Shown here piece by piece: positions 27,343 through 38,533 of a DNA stretch of 64,000 nt. Below the pieces are notes generated by a model that was not told the DNA's origin, did no database searches, and saw only the letters and a program-made list of their open reading frames with translations. This stretch comes from Paraflavitalea devenefica (GTDB lineage Bacteria > Bacteroidota > Bacteroidia > Chitinophagales > Chitinophagaceae): assembly GCF_011759375.1 (NCBI RefSeq), contig NZ_JAARML010000004.1, positions 434,001 to 498,000 of the forward strand. The letters are read 5' to 3'. The position numbers and the translations under genes were made by a program. Numbering within the stretch: position 1 is the stretch's first letter; every line of letters begins with the position of its first letter.

Positions 27343-30300
27343 ATGCTTAAAAAAGTCCTCAAGATCACCGGTATTACCCTACTGGCACTGATCGTGATCC
27401 TCTTTGCAGCGCCCTATATCTTCAAAGGCAAGATCGTTAAGATCGTAAAAGAACAAATAAACAAAAACATCAATGCGAAGACCGACTTCAAGGACGTCAG
27501 CCTGTCGTTCTTCCGCCATTTCCCCCGGGTATCCCTGGCCCTGGAAAACCTGCAGGTAGTCGGGCTTAATGAATTTGCCAAAGACACCCTCATCAGTGCC
27601 AAAGAAATTGATGTAGCGGTCAACCTCTTCAGCGTTTTCAACACCAAGGACATGAAAGTGTATTCCATCAGCATTGATGAGCCGCGCATTCATGCCCTGG
27701 TCAATAAAGAAGGCAAGGCCAACTGGGACATTGCTATGCCCGATACCAGTACCGCTACAACACCCGAAGAGCCGGCCAGTCCCTTTAAGCTGAACCTGCA
27801 AAAATACGCTATTAAGAATGGTTACGTGTACTATGAAGATGCCAGCGCCGGCATGAGCAGTGAGATCGTCAACCTCAACCATGAAGGCAGCGGTGACTTT
27901 ACCTCCGACCTGTTTACCCTGCAAACAGCCACCACTACCGATGCCGTTACTTTCACCTATGGTGGTATCCCCTACCTGTCCAAAACAAAAACATCTATTG
28001 ATGCCGATTTCGAGATAGACAACAAAAACAGTAAATACAGCTTTAAAACAGATGAGATCGCTGTCAATGATCTTAAGATCAGCACAGCCGGTTTCTTCCA
28101 GTTGGTGAATGACAGCACCTACAACATGGACGTTACCTTTAAAGCGCCCTCTACTGATTTTAAAAGCATCCTATCCCTGGTGCCTGCTGTATACCAGCAG
28201 GACTTTGCCAACATCAAAACCAGCGGAAAGGCCCTGTTCGATGGCTTCGTGAAAGGTACTTACAGCCCCACACAGATCCCTGCCTACAGCATCAACTTAG
28301 GCATACAGGATGGTTTCTTCCAGTATCCCGATCTGCCGCAGCCGGTCAAGAACATCAACCTCGAGCTGAAAGTCAACAACCCGGATGGCATAACCGATAA
28401 TACGGTAGTCAACATTCCGAAAGCGCATATTGAATTTGGTAATGATCCTTTCGACTTCCACCTTCTCCTGAAAAAGCCGGTTACCGATCAATACATTGAT
28501 GCAGCCGCCAAAGGCAAGCTGAACCTGGCCAGCATTACGCAATTTGTAAAACTGCCCGATACCAAACTGGCCGGACAAGTAAGCGCTGATGTACAGGCGA
28601 AAGGTAATATCGCCGTTATCAGTCAGCAAAAGCCCGGTGAATTCAGCGCCAAAGGATTTATAGACATTGCCAATCTTTTCTATTCTTCTAAAGATTTCCC
28701 GCAACCCATTCAAAATACCAGTGCAAAGATCCAGATTGATAACCCGGATGGCGTGCCCGATCATACCACTGTACAAATACCGGCTGCACACGTGGAAGTA
28801 GGTAAAGATGCCGCCGATCTCACCCTGTTGTTAAAGACGCCGGCTTCAGATCCTTTTTTCGATGGTACGGTGAAAGGCTCTTTGAACCTGGCCAATATAG
28901 CCCAGTTCTACACCTTTGAGCCGGGCACTTCACTGGCCGGCCTGGTCAATGCCGATGTGGCTTTCAAAGGCAAAAAATCATACATTGATAAAAGCCAGTA
29001 CGATGCTTTTCAAACAGCCGGCACTGTCAAGGCTTCCAATGTGGTTTATAAATCCAAAGACTATCCGGATGGCGTAAGCATCAGCAACAGTGGTCTGACC
29101 TTTACGCCTAAGAATGTAACGCTGAACAACCTGGCGGGTAAATTCATGGAAACCAACTTCAATGCCAATGGCAGCTTCGATAACCTCATCGGTTATGCCA
29201 TGAAAGATGAGCCGCTCACAGGTACCCTCCATGTATCTGCCGATAAAGTAGACCTCAACAAGCTCATGGGCGCTACCAGCGATGCACCGGATACTGCTAC
29301 TGTAGCCGCCGGCACCACAGCCCCCTTTGCTGTTCCTAAAAACATACAGCTTACCCTGAATACAAAAGTAGACAATGTAAAATATGATAAGGTTGACTAC
29401 AGCAACATCAACGGCGCCCTGCAACTGAAAGATGAAACAGTGGCTTTAAAAGATGTAAAAATGAATGCCCTCGGTGGCAGCATCGCTGTTAATGGCTCCT
29501 ACTCTACCAAACTAAGCAAAACAAAGCCGGATATTTCCCTGGCCTATGATGTGCAGAACCTGGACGTACAGAAAACATTCATGGCCTTCAATACCGTGCA
29601 AAAGCTCATGCCCATTGGTAAATTCATTGCCGGCAAGCTCACTTCCAAAATGACCATGAAGGGTAAACTGGGCGAAGACATGATGCCCGATCTGAGCACC
29701 CTTACCGGTGATGGCACCCTGTTCCTGATAGAGGGATTCCTCAGCAAATTCCAGCCATTGGAAAAGCTGGCCTCCACCCTCAACATCAATGAACTGCAAG
29801 CCATCTCTATCAAAGACATTAAGAACTACTTTGAATTTGCCAATGGTAAAGTACTCGTAAAGCCTTTTAACGTAAAGGTGAAAGACATGGACATGGAAAT
29901 AGGTGGTATGCACGGGCTGGACCAATCGCTGGACTATGTAATGAACCTCAAAGTACCAAGGGCGAAGCTGGGTGCAAAAGCCAACCAGTTTGTCGATAAC
30001 CTTGCCTCACAAGCCAGCAGCAAAGGAGTACCGGTAAAGCTGAGCGATGTGGTGAACCTCAAAGTAAACATTGGTGGCAGCATCACCAGCCCGGCCATCA
30101 AAACCGATCTTAAAGATGCCGGCAGCAGCCTGGCCCAGGATATGAAAGCACAGGCCAACCAGTTTGTGGAAGCCAAGAAAGCCGCTGCCGACAGTGCAGT
30201 AGCTGCAGCCAAACAAGCAACAAAGGATTCCATTGCTTCTGCGAAAAGCCAGGTGGTGAAAGGGCTCAAAGATGAACTGGGCAAACAACTCTCCGGACAG

Positions 30301-30423
30301 AAAGACACTACGGGTACCGGTGGTACTAAAGATGCGAAGAAAGGGCTGGAAGAGACCGGCAAAGGGTTAATCAATAACATTTTCAAAAAGAAGAATAAGA
30401 ATACGGATAGTACAAAGCACTAA
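27343..30423 (+). CDS. AsmA-family protein
   Basis: 1026 residues from ATG 27343 (MLKKVLKITGITLLALIVIL). One N-terminal membrane anchor is followed by a long repeating beta-groove region. AsmA marks are FKDVSLSFFRHFPRVSLALENLQVVG near the start (key phrase: SFFRHFPRVSLAL) and a C-terminal AsmA_2-like block (GDGTLFLIEGFLSKFQPLEK). The last 120 residues are Ala/Lys/Asp-rich and probably helical. AsmA-like proteins are thought to bridge the periplasm and carry phospholipids to the outer membrane; that role is inferred from the family. Confidence 0.88.
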   Translation: MLKKVLKITGITLLALIVILFAAPYIFKGKIVKIVKEQINKNINAKTDFKDVSLSFFRHFPRVSLALENLQVVGLNEFAKDTLISAKEIDVAVNLFSVFNTKDMKVYSISIDEPRIHALVNKEGKANWDIAMPDTSTATTPEEPASPFKLNLQKYAIKNGYVYYEDASAGMSSEIVNLNHEGSGDFTSDLFTLQTATTTDAVTFTYGGIPYLSKTKTSIDADFEIDNKNSKYSFKTDEIAVNDLKISTAGFFQLVNDSTYNMDVTFKAPSTDFKSILSLVPAVYQQDFANIKTSGKALFDGFVKGTYSPTQIPAYSINLGIQDGFFQYPDLPQPVKNINLELKVNNPDGITDNTVVNIPKAHIEFGNDPFDFHLLLKKPVTDQYIDAAAKGKLNLASITQFVKLPDTKLAGQVSADVQAKGNIAVISQQKPGEFSAKGFIDIANLFYSSKDFPQPIQNTSAKIQIDNPDGVPDHTTVQIPAAHVEVGKDAADLTLLLKTPASDPFFDGTVKGSLNLANIAQFYTFEPGTSLAGLVNADVAFKGKKSYIDKSQYDAFQTAGTVKASNVVYKSKDYPDGVSISNSGLTFTPKNVTLNNLAGKFMETNFNANGSFDNLIGYAMKDEPLTGTLHVSADKVDLNKLMGATSDAPDTATVAAGTTAPFAVPKNIQLTLNTKVDNVKYDKVDYSNINGALQLKDETVALKDVKMNALGGSIAVNGSYSTKLSKTKPDISLAYDVQNLDVQKTFMAFNTVQKLMPIGKFIAGKLTSKMTMKGKLGEDMMPDLSTLTGDGTLFLIEGFLSKFQPLEKLASTLNINELQAISIKDIKNYFEFANGKVLVKPFNVKVKDMDMEIGGMHGLDQSLDYVMNLKVPRAKLGAKANQFVDNLASQASSKGVPVKLSDVVNLKVNIGGSITSPAIKTDLKDAGSSLAQDMKAQANQFVEAKKAAADSAVAAAKQATKDSIASAKSQVVKGLKDELGKQLSGQKDTTGTGGTKDAKKGLEETGKGLINNIFKKKNKNTDSTKH

Positions 30424-30457
30424 TGCAACTCACTCATCCGGTTATGCACTTGCTACA

Positions 30458-30509
30458 GGTTTAGTTCACAGCAATAACATTATACAATATCATTGCTGTG
30501 AACTAAACC
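30458..30509. repeat. 18-bp perfect inverted repeat just upstream of a start codon
   Basis: GGTTTAGTTCACAGCAAT at 30458-30475 and its exact complement at 30492-30509 enclose a 16-nt AT-rich loop. The right arm ends 6 bp before the ATG at 30516. No T-run follows on the plus strand, so it does not look like a normal terminator. Confidence 0.85.
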
Positions 30510-30515
30510 CGTAAT

Positions 30516-31901
30516 ATGAAAAACCATTATGCCCCTGTACATACCGGTAACCTGTATGTACACATGATCATGTCGCTGCTGTTGTTTATCGCAGCCTGTA
30601 AAAAGAATGATCCGCCACCTACCCTCTCGGCCGATCAAACCACCTTCGACATACCAGCGGCCGGTGATCAGGTAAAACTGAAGATCAAGGCCAATGTAAA
30701 CTGGAAGATCACACTCCCCGACTGGATCACCGCCGACAAATTAAGTGGTCTTAGCAATGACTCCCTGCAATTAACCATTGCGGAGAATACGACGGAAGCA
30801 GAACGGACAGCCACCGTGCGGGTGGAAGCCACCAACAATAGCACAGCGCCTGCCATTACCATCACCATCCGGCAAAAAAAATACGGTTATACCACTGAGT
30901 GGCAACAGCAATTTACGCTAAAAGCAATCCCCTGGGTAGTCGGCGCTATCGCTATGGACGATGGCTGTACCATCGTAGCAGGCGCCACCCATAACATGGA
31001 AACCCAGCATAGTGAATCGTTTGTATTGAAAATAAACGCCGATGGCACAGAAGCCTGGAGACGCTTTTATCCCGAGGCTTATTTCAGTAGTAAAAACACG
31101 CTGGCAGCAGGCCCGGACGGTGTATTGCTATTGTGGTATAACCAGGGCAACAAAGCTACCTATCTGCGCGCAAGCGATGGAGGTACCGCCTGGGAAGCAT
31201 CCCTTACAGGTATTGATGCCGACTACGGTACAGCCGCTGTAAGAGCTGACGACGGCTATAAGATAGCAGGTATTGACAATAGCAATCACAGTAACCTGGT
31301 GGTGCAAAATCTAAGCAACAATGGCGTATTTACCGCCCGTAACACGTATGCGGGTTACGATGGCTGGTTCATTGGTATGGCCATAGCGCCAGATAAAAGC
31401 CTGGCCATATTAACCAGCGCCTCCCGGGCAGTGGAAATTACCACCATCAATGCCGCAGGGGTGCACATCAACAAACACAGGTATACCGGCGCAGACGGGG
31501 TTTATTATGAAGCGGCCGGTATAGCGGTGGCGCCTGATGGCAGTGTTTTGGTGGCCGGCTATGAGCATACAGCGGCTGCCAATGACAATAATATCCTCCT
31601 CATGAAGGTGAATGCCGATGGCACCCGCGCCTGGACGAAATCCATAGGCGGCGCTGGTTTTGATTGGGGTACTTCTGTAGTAGCCATGCCGGATGGATTT
31701 TGGGCCTCCGGCAGTATATACCCAACCAGTGCATGGACAGGCCAGTTTACCTATAGCGGTAACAAGCGCTGGGAACAAACATTTACCATACCCGGAGCGC
31801 AAGATAATAATGATACTTACCTGGCGCCCGTTGCCAATGGCGCCATCCTGGTGCACGGCACCGGTCCGGCCGTATGGATAGCACGGTTAAAAGCATTATA
31901 G
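30516..31901 (+). CDS. BACON-domain lipoprotein with propeller-like repeats
   Basis: 461 residues. A lipoprotein signal has the cysteine in FIAACKKND (near residue 28). A BACON domain spans about 37-128 (DQTTFDIPAAGDQVKLKIKA ... ATVRVEATN) and ends in ITIRQK. The rest is repeat-like with LKINADGTEAWRRF, MKVNADGTRAWTKSIGG and IAVAPDGSVLVAGYE, resembling propeller or delta-60 repeats. BACON domains are common in surface glycan-binding lipoproteins of Bacteroidota. Its start sits directly behind a perfect 18-bp inverted repeat. Ligand unknown. Confidence 0.85.
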   Translation: MKNHYAPVHTGNLYVHMIMSLLLFIAACKKNDPPPTLSADQTTFDIPAAGDQVKLKIKANVNWKITLPDWITADKLSGLSNDSLQLTIAENTTEAERTATVRVEATNNSTAPAITITIRQKKYGYTTEWQQQFTLKAIPWVVGAIAMDDGCTIVAGATHNMETQHSESFVLKINADGTEAWRRFYPEAYFSSKNTLAAGPDGVLLLWYNQGNKATYLRASDGGTAWEASLTGIDADYGTAAVRADDGYKIAGIDNSNHSNLVVQNLSNNGVFTARNTYAGYDGWFIGMAIAPDKSLAILTSASRAVEITTINAAGVHINKHRYTGADGVYYEAAGIAVAPDGSVLVAGYEHTAAANDNNILLMKVNADGTRAWTKSIGGAGFDWGTSVVAMPDGFWASGSIYPTSAWTGQFTYSGNKRWEQTFTIPGAQDNNDTYLAPVANGAILVHGTGPAVWIARLKAL

Positions 31902-31908
31902 AGAAATT

Positions 31909-31944
31909 AAAATCCCCTGACCTTCACCGGGTCAGGGATTTTTG
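31909..31944 (+). terminator. Intrinsic terminator after the BACON lipoprotein
   Basis: AATCCCCTGACC and GGGTCAGGGATT form a stem with one bulge and a short loop, followed by TTTTTG. Confidence 0.8.
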
Positions 31945-32016
31945 CATGCTGAACACACCTCCTACCCTGATTGCCTGGGGATGCCACCGGACTGTAGTCT
32001 AATGGGCAGGGAATGC

Positions 32017-32119
32017 CCTAAGATAGTTCTAAGATAGTACTGGGATAGCCCTAAGATAGCACTATACATTAGGCCACTCTCAGGCCATTCCCAGGCAACT
32101 CTTAGACCACCCCCAGACA
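32017..32119. repeat. 11-bp-periodic degenerate repeat island
   Basis: The gene-free 31.9-32.3 kb stretch holds nine 11-bp units: CCTAAGATAGT, TCTAAGATAGT, ACTGGGATAGC, CCTAAGATAGC, one 15-bp linker, then ACTCTCAGGCC, ATTCCCAGGCA, ACTCTTAGACC and ACCCCCAGACA. The phase is kept strictly except at the linker. The tract lies between a terminator and the pyrophosphatase promoter and has no coding potential. Confidence 0.8.
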
Positions 32120-32229
32120 ACTCAACCACTATAACACTACCTGTTGTCTCCACCTGCCTGTCACCCCGCCTACGGCCCACTCGCCATTTACCACTTACCA
32201 CTCGCCTTTCCAAAAAAACACGCTCCCAT

Positions 32230-32260
32230 ATTGATCTTGAGGCATTTTACCCTATTTTTG
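32230..32260 (+). promoter_or_regulatory. Predicted promoter of the membrane pyrophosphatase
   Basis: ATTG at 32230-32233, 19 bp, then a perfect TATTTTTG at 32253-32260; the ATG is at 32299. Confidence 0.65.
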
Positions 32261-32298
32261 CCCTCCCTAAAAACAATTCAAATAAGAATCAACTACTT

Positions 32299-34506
<2,208 letters not shown>

Positions 34507-34859
34507 GGAAATATTACGTGAAAACGCGTAGAATTTCACTCGCAGCAATTATCTTTGTTGCTCATAACTAAAGGCACTATATCATACCAAATACCAAAGT
34601 CCCCATGTTTCCACATGGGGTCTTTACTTTTTAGGACTATCCTGCCAACAAATACAAACTTTCACATATTTTTTCAGGAAGCGATACGTATCCGGCAACT
34701 GACATACCATCGGTGAAAGCTCAGCGTTGGAGAAACCGCCCGGCCCCTTTTTATCCCCACTCATTGATTAATGAGCGGTTAAAAAGCAGGAGTTCTTTAC
34801 CTTCCTTTAACAATTCATTACGAAATATGTCGTATTTTTAAGGCAAATGTTGTTCCACT
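34507..34859. other. Gene-free stretch between hppA and blaI
   Basis: No coding region is supported. It holds the hairpin at 34601-34620 and a weak -7-like box TATTTTTA at about 34832, some 25 bp before blaI. The rest shows nothing recognisable. Confidence 0.4.
34601..34634 (+). terminator. Terminator-like hairpin downstream of hppA
   Basis: CCCCATG / CATGGGG with a 6-nt loop is followed by TCTTTACTTTTT. It lies about 95 bp after the hppA stop. Confidence 0.6.
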
Positions 34860-35243
34860 ATGTCTACAACCAGGAGTATTAAACCTACTGAGAGTGAATT
34901 GGAGATCCTGCAGGTACTTTGGAATAAAGGTACTGCCAGTGTACGTGAAGTGCATGAAGAGCTGTTGAAGATCAAGGATGCTGGTTATACCACCACCCTG
35001 AAGCTGATGCAGATCATGTATGAAAAAGGACTGGTAAGACGTGATGATTCCATCAAAACGCACATCTACCAGGCCGCTGTCAGCCGGGAGAAAACACAAA
35101 AGCATTTGCTGGGAAAAATGATCGACACATTATTTGGAGGCTCACCCACTGAACTGGTCATTCAGGCCCTGGGTAATCACAAAGCATCCGCCGATGAATT
35201 GGAAGCGATCCAGAAAATGTTAGACAACCTAAAAAAACAGTAG
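34860..35243 (+). CDS. blaI: BlaI/MecI/CopY-family transcriptional repressor
   Basis: 127 residues. The winged helix is recognisable: PTESELEILQVLWNKGTASVREVHEEL, then the recognition segment GYTTTLKLMQIMYEKGLVRRD (shown in part: TTTLKLMQIM). The C-terminal half (KHLLGKMIDTLFGGSPTELV) is the family dimerisation region. BlaI proteins are dimeric repressors released by a BlaR1-type protease, which is encoded 3 bp downstream. The regulon in this organism is unknown; no beta-lactamase gene is in the window. Confidence 0.95.
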   Translation: MSTTRSIKPTESELEILQVLWNKGTASVREVHEELLKIKDAGYTTTLKLMQIMYEKGLVRRDDSIKTHIYQAAVSREKTQKHLLGKMIDTLFGGSPTELVIQALGNHKASADELEAIQKMLDNLKKQ

Positions 35244-35246
35244 CCG

Positions 35247-37118
35247 ATGAATCTGGTCAACCAATCTGCTTTCCTTAAGGCATTGGGATGGTCATTATTA
35301 GACAGCTTGTGGCAAATGGGTGTTTTGTGGCTGATCTATGTTTTACTGACTGCCAATGGAAAAAAATTTAACGCCCGCCAACGTCATACACTGGCCCTCT
35401 TATCGCTGGCCGGAGGATCCCTGTGGTTCCTCGTAACACTTGTTATCAACTTTTACAAGGCAGCCGCCACACCGGAAACCGTTACACTCACTGTGAGAGC
35501 CGGGGAAACTGTTCTCCTGCCTGTCACTTCCACGGGCAGCATAGTTACCTGGCTGGAGCCGGTACTCCCCTTCCTGTCGGTGGCCTACCTGCTCATTACA
35601 GCCCTGCTGTTCGTTCGTTTCTACCGGCAATACCGCTTTACGCGCCAGCTCTTCCACCAGGGCCTGCAGAAAATAAATCCCGAACTACGGGTATTCCTGC
35701 AACAGGCTGTACAGCACATGAGCATCCACAAAAAAGTAAATATCTGGCTGTCTTCCCTCGTGGATACGCCCCTCACCATCGGCTTTTGGAAACCAGTGAT
35801 CCTGCTGCCCATTGCCGCTGTGAACAACCTCACTATTGAACAAACAGAAGCCATCATATTGCATGAGCTCAATCACATCAGGCGCAATGACTACCTGGTG
35901 AACCTGCTCATTGCCTTTACCGACATTCTCCTGTTCTTTAATCCTTTTGCCCAACTGCTCTCCGGCATCATACGCCGCGAGCGGGAGCATAGCTGTGATG
36001 ATATGGTATTGCAGTTCCGTTACGATGCTTCCCAATATGCCAGGGCCCTCTTAACGCTGGAGCAAAGCCGTTCGGCTGTTGCCCCCGCACTCGCAGTGGC
36101 CGCCACCGGCAAAAGCAATACTTTACTACTGAACCGGGTGAAACGCATGCTCACCCAAGAGCCTGTTACCATCGCCCTCAACCAGAAACTGGTAGCCTGG
36201 ATGCTCTCAGCCCTTCTGATAGGGTTTATTGGCTGGTACAATCCCGGCAAGGCCATCGTTACCACCATCCAGGAAGTGACCGTTACAGTGCCTGAAAACA
36301 CCGTAAACGACCTGCCTATGGACATCAGCACACCGGCAGCACCTTCCACAGCAGCAGCAGCCGGACCGGTTGCACCGGCTGACCAACCCGGCCAGGAAGA
36401 TAAGGAAGATGCTATAGCACAGGAAGAAGCTGCTCAACACGCTGAACAAATGCTCAACGATGAAGCGGAATATGCTGCCATAAAGCTTCAACTGGCTGCA
36501 ATGGCCCTGCAGCAAAAAGCACTGGCCAATGACGTGGTAGCCTTTGTCAGTTCGCCCGAAATGCGCGATTATTCCATGCAGGCTCAGCAGGCGCTCGAAG
36601 CAATAACCCCTGCCACCACACATCCTTACATTCCGGGCAACAGTTTCCTGGTCCAGACACTGGAAGATACCCTCCTGCCTAAAAAATACACCATGACCTT
36701 CTCCGAAAAGCAGGCCAAGGAGGCTATGGATAAAACCATGAAGGCTATCCAGGAAATTAACTGGGAAAAAGTACAAAAACAACTCAGCGCCGCAGCCGGC
36801 AATAAGGTAGATATAAAACAATTGCAAAACGAGATCAAAAAGGCACTGAAGGAAGTAGACTGGAAGAAGATCAACCAGGAAACAGAGACTGCCCTGCTCG
36901 AAGCCCGCAGGGAACTGGCAGAAGAACAGGCAGCTTTGAAACTACAAATGGAACGCTACAGCCAAACCCGCCGTCAACAACAGGAAAAGGCCAGCCAGTT
37001 GCAATACCAGATACTCATGGACCGCCTGGGCGAAAATGAAAAGCCCGCCGCCTGTGAAGCAGAAAAGAAATGCACCGAACAAAAAAATGTCAGGAAGAAA
37101 AAGATCGTCATCATCTGA
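35247..37118 (+). CDS. BlaR1-type M56 membrane metallopeptidase with long charged tail
   Basis: 623 residues. Four or so membrane helices lie in the first 330 residues, with the zinc motif HELNH (IILHELNHIRRNDYLVNLL, near residue 208) and the family motif REREHSCDDMVL. After a helix ending GFIGWYNPGKAI comes an Ala/Pro/Glu-rich linker and about 200 residues of charged helix (EEAAQHAEQMLNDEAEYAA; LEARRELAEEQAALKLQMER). There is no penicillin-binding sensor domain, unlike staphylococcal BlaR1. It likely cleaves or triggers removal of the adjacent BlaI repressor in response to an unknown envelope signal. Confidence 0.92.
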   Translation: MNLVNQSAFLKALGWSLLDSLWQMGVLWLIYVLLTANGKKFNARQRHTLALLSLAGGSLWFLVTLVINFYKAAATPETVTLTVRAGETVLLPVTSTGSIVTWLEPVLPFLSVAYLLITALLFVRFYRQYRFTRQLFHQGLQKINPELRVFLQQAVQHMSIHKKVNIWLSSLVDTPLTIGFWKPVILLPIAAVNNLTIEQTEAIILHELNHIRRNDYLVNLLIAFTDILLFFNPFAQLLSGIIRREREHSCDDMVLQFRYDASQYARALLTLEQSRSAVAPALAVAATGKSNTLLLNRVKRMLTQEPVTIALNQKLVAWMLSALLIGFIGWYNPGKAIVTTIQEVTVTVPENTVNDLPMDISTPAAPSTAAAAGPVAPADQPGQEDKEDAIAQEEAAQHAEQMLNDEAEYAAIKLQLAAMALQQKALANDVVAFVSSPEMRDYSMQAQQALEAITPATTHPYIPGNSFLVQTLEDTLLPKKYTMTFSEKQAKEAMDKTMKAIQEINWEKVQKQLSAAAGNKVDIKQLQNEIKKALKEVDWKKINQETETALLEARRELAEEQAALKLQMERYSQTRRQQQEKASQLQYQILMDRLGENEKPAACEAEKKCTEQKNVRKKKIVII

Positions 37119-37126
37119 TAAAATAA

Positions 37127-37154
37127 AGAAAGGTCGCCACAAGCGACCTTTTCT
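37127..37154. terminator. Bidirectional terminator
   Basis: AGAAAGGTCGC and GCGACCTTTTCT form a stem with a 5-nt loop between convergent genes. Confidence 0.88.
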
Positions 37155-37175
37155 AATTATGTTAAGCTCACTCCC

Positions 37176-37667
37176 CTATTTCACATCCAGTAACTCCACA
37201 TCAAATATCAGTACAGAGTTGCCCGCCAGTACAACCCTGCCGGTATTGTCCTTAATATCCTCGCAGCCATAAGCCAAAGAGGGTGGAATAATCAGCTTGA
37301 TCTTTCCTCCTTTCTGGATAAGTGGTATACCTATCTGCCAGCCGGGAATAAGTTGTTTCAGGGGATATTCCAGGTTATTGCTTTCATCAAATACCGTATT
37401 ATTGGTCAGCTTGCCCGAATACTTCACTACCACCGTAGAATTGACCGTTGGCGTAGTACCGCTGCCGGGTTCAATGATCTGGTAATACATACCACTGCTG
37501 TGTTTTGTAGCAGTAATGCTATTGGCCGTAATATAAGCCTGCATTTTGGCATCATCTTCCGCAGCAGAAGTAGGTTTACAGCCGCCACTGTCTTTATTTT
37601 TACTACATCCTGCAATGGCCAGGGACAGGGCCATTACCACACTTAAACCGATACTGAATAAACGCAT
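37176..37667 (-). CDS. FKBP-type peptidyl-prolyl isomerase lipoprotein
   Basis: 163 residues. The lipoprotein signal has its cysteine at residue 21 (AIAGCSKNK). The FKBP domain covers about 75-162: VVVKYSGKLTNNTVFDES, LIPGWQIGIPLIQKGGKIKL (key: GWQIGIPLI), IIPPSLAYGCED, and a final FDVELLDVK. These enzymes speed proline isomerisation during folding; this one acts in the periplasm or at a membrane surface. It stands alone, convergent with blaR1. Confidence 0.93.
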   Translation of the reverse strand: MRLFSIGLSVVMALSLAIAGCSKNKDSGGCKPTSAAEDDAKMQAYITANSITATKHSSGMYYQIIEPGSGTTPTVNSTVVVKYSGKLTNNTVFDESNNLEYPLKQLIPGWQIGIPLIQKGGKIKLIIPPSLAYGCEDIKDNTGRVVLAGNSVLIFDVELLDVK

Positions 37668-37710
37668 GTAAAAAAGTTTAGGCGCAAATATAATGCGGAG
37701 CAGGGTATTT

Positions 37711-38457
37711 TCAGAATGTATAGCCCTCCATATCTACTATCACCTTTTCCAGGGTCACATCGGGCCACCAGCCAGCTTCTTTATATTGTTTCAGCAGGAT
37801 CTCAGCCAGGTCTTTTTTGGTGTATTGCTTACTTTTCTTCACAGCAGGGGGCACGATCTTCGACTCGTCAATATTGGCGATCTCTACCCGGGTGGCAAAC
37901 CAGGTGGTATAATGGCGGGGGATGGCCAGTCCCAATATCATACCGGGCAGCCCGGAAAAGAACTCAGGCCCTCCCTGGGGAATGATCTCCGGGCAGTAAA
38001 AAGCCACCACATATATACTGTCCTGGACACGGCCTACTGCTTTACGGCACTCCCACCCGGCTATCTTCCGGGTTTCATTCTCAATCTTCCATTTAATGGG
38101 GAGCAGGCTATCTTCAAACACAAAATAATTATCCAGGAATTGCAGTTTTGCAATCCTTTCCTTTTTATCAAGGTCAATATAAGCCACGTTCTCATTAACG
38201 AAACGGGAGGCGGTTGAAGGCGCACGGCCGGGCTGGTATATCCAGCGGTTCCAGGAAAAGATCAATTCCCGGTACACCACATCAAACTCCGGCATAGCCA
38301 TAGAAAAAGAATTGCTAGGCTCGTCGTTTTCGGCCATCATCCGTTTGACATTGCGCTTGATCTCATACTCTATCTTTCCCCGGGTCACAAAATCCTGTGC
38401 ATGGGCCATTCCCGCTCCCAGCAATAACCACACACAGAAAACAATTGTCTGTTTCAT
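37711..38457 (-). CDS. GLPGLI family protein
   Basis: 248 residues with a signal peptide (GAGMAHAQ). The family signature appears as SGLPGMILGLAIP near residue 165, preceded by the usual YDCRKA-like GWECRKAVG and VVAFYCPEIIPQGGP. GLPGLI proteins are found only in Bacteroidota, nearly always next to a TonB-dependent receptor, as here: the receptor gene lies 76 bp upstream on the same strand. Function unknown. Confidence 0.92.
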   Translation of the reverse strand: MKQTIVFCVWLLLGAGMAHAQDFVTRGKIEYEIKRNVKRMMAENDEPSNSFSMAMPEFDVVYRELIFSWNRWIYQPGRAPSTASRFVNENVAYIDLDKKERIAKLQFLDNYFVFEDSLLPIKWKIENETRKIAGWECRKAVGRVQDSIYVVAFYCPEIIPQGGPEFFSGLPGMILGLAIPRHYTTWFATRVEIANIDESKIVPPAVKKSKQYTKKDLAEILLKQYKEAGWWPDVTLEKVIVDMEGYTF

Positions 38458-38499
38458 ATTATTCCACAGTTTTTTAAATCATACTTCTTACCTTCTCCC

Positions 38500-38533
38500 T
38501 CGTTGCCTTTTTGCCTCTATGCCTTGTTGCCTT
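38500..38533 (-). repeat. 8-bp-periodic repeat just after the receptor stop codon
   Basis: On the minus strand, directly after the TAG of the 38534-41311 gene, come AGGCAACA, AGGCATAG, AGGCAAAA and AGGCAACG. Four octamer units, same orientation relative to the gene as the tracts at 14.8 and 42.5 kb. Confidence 0.75.
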
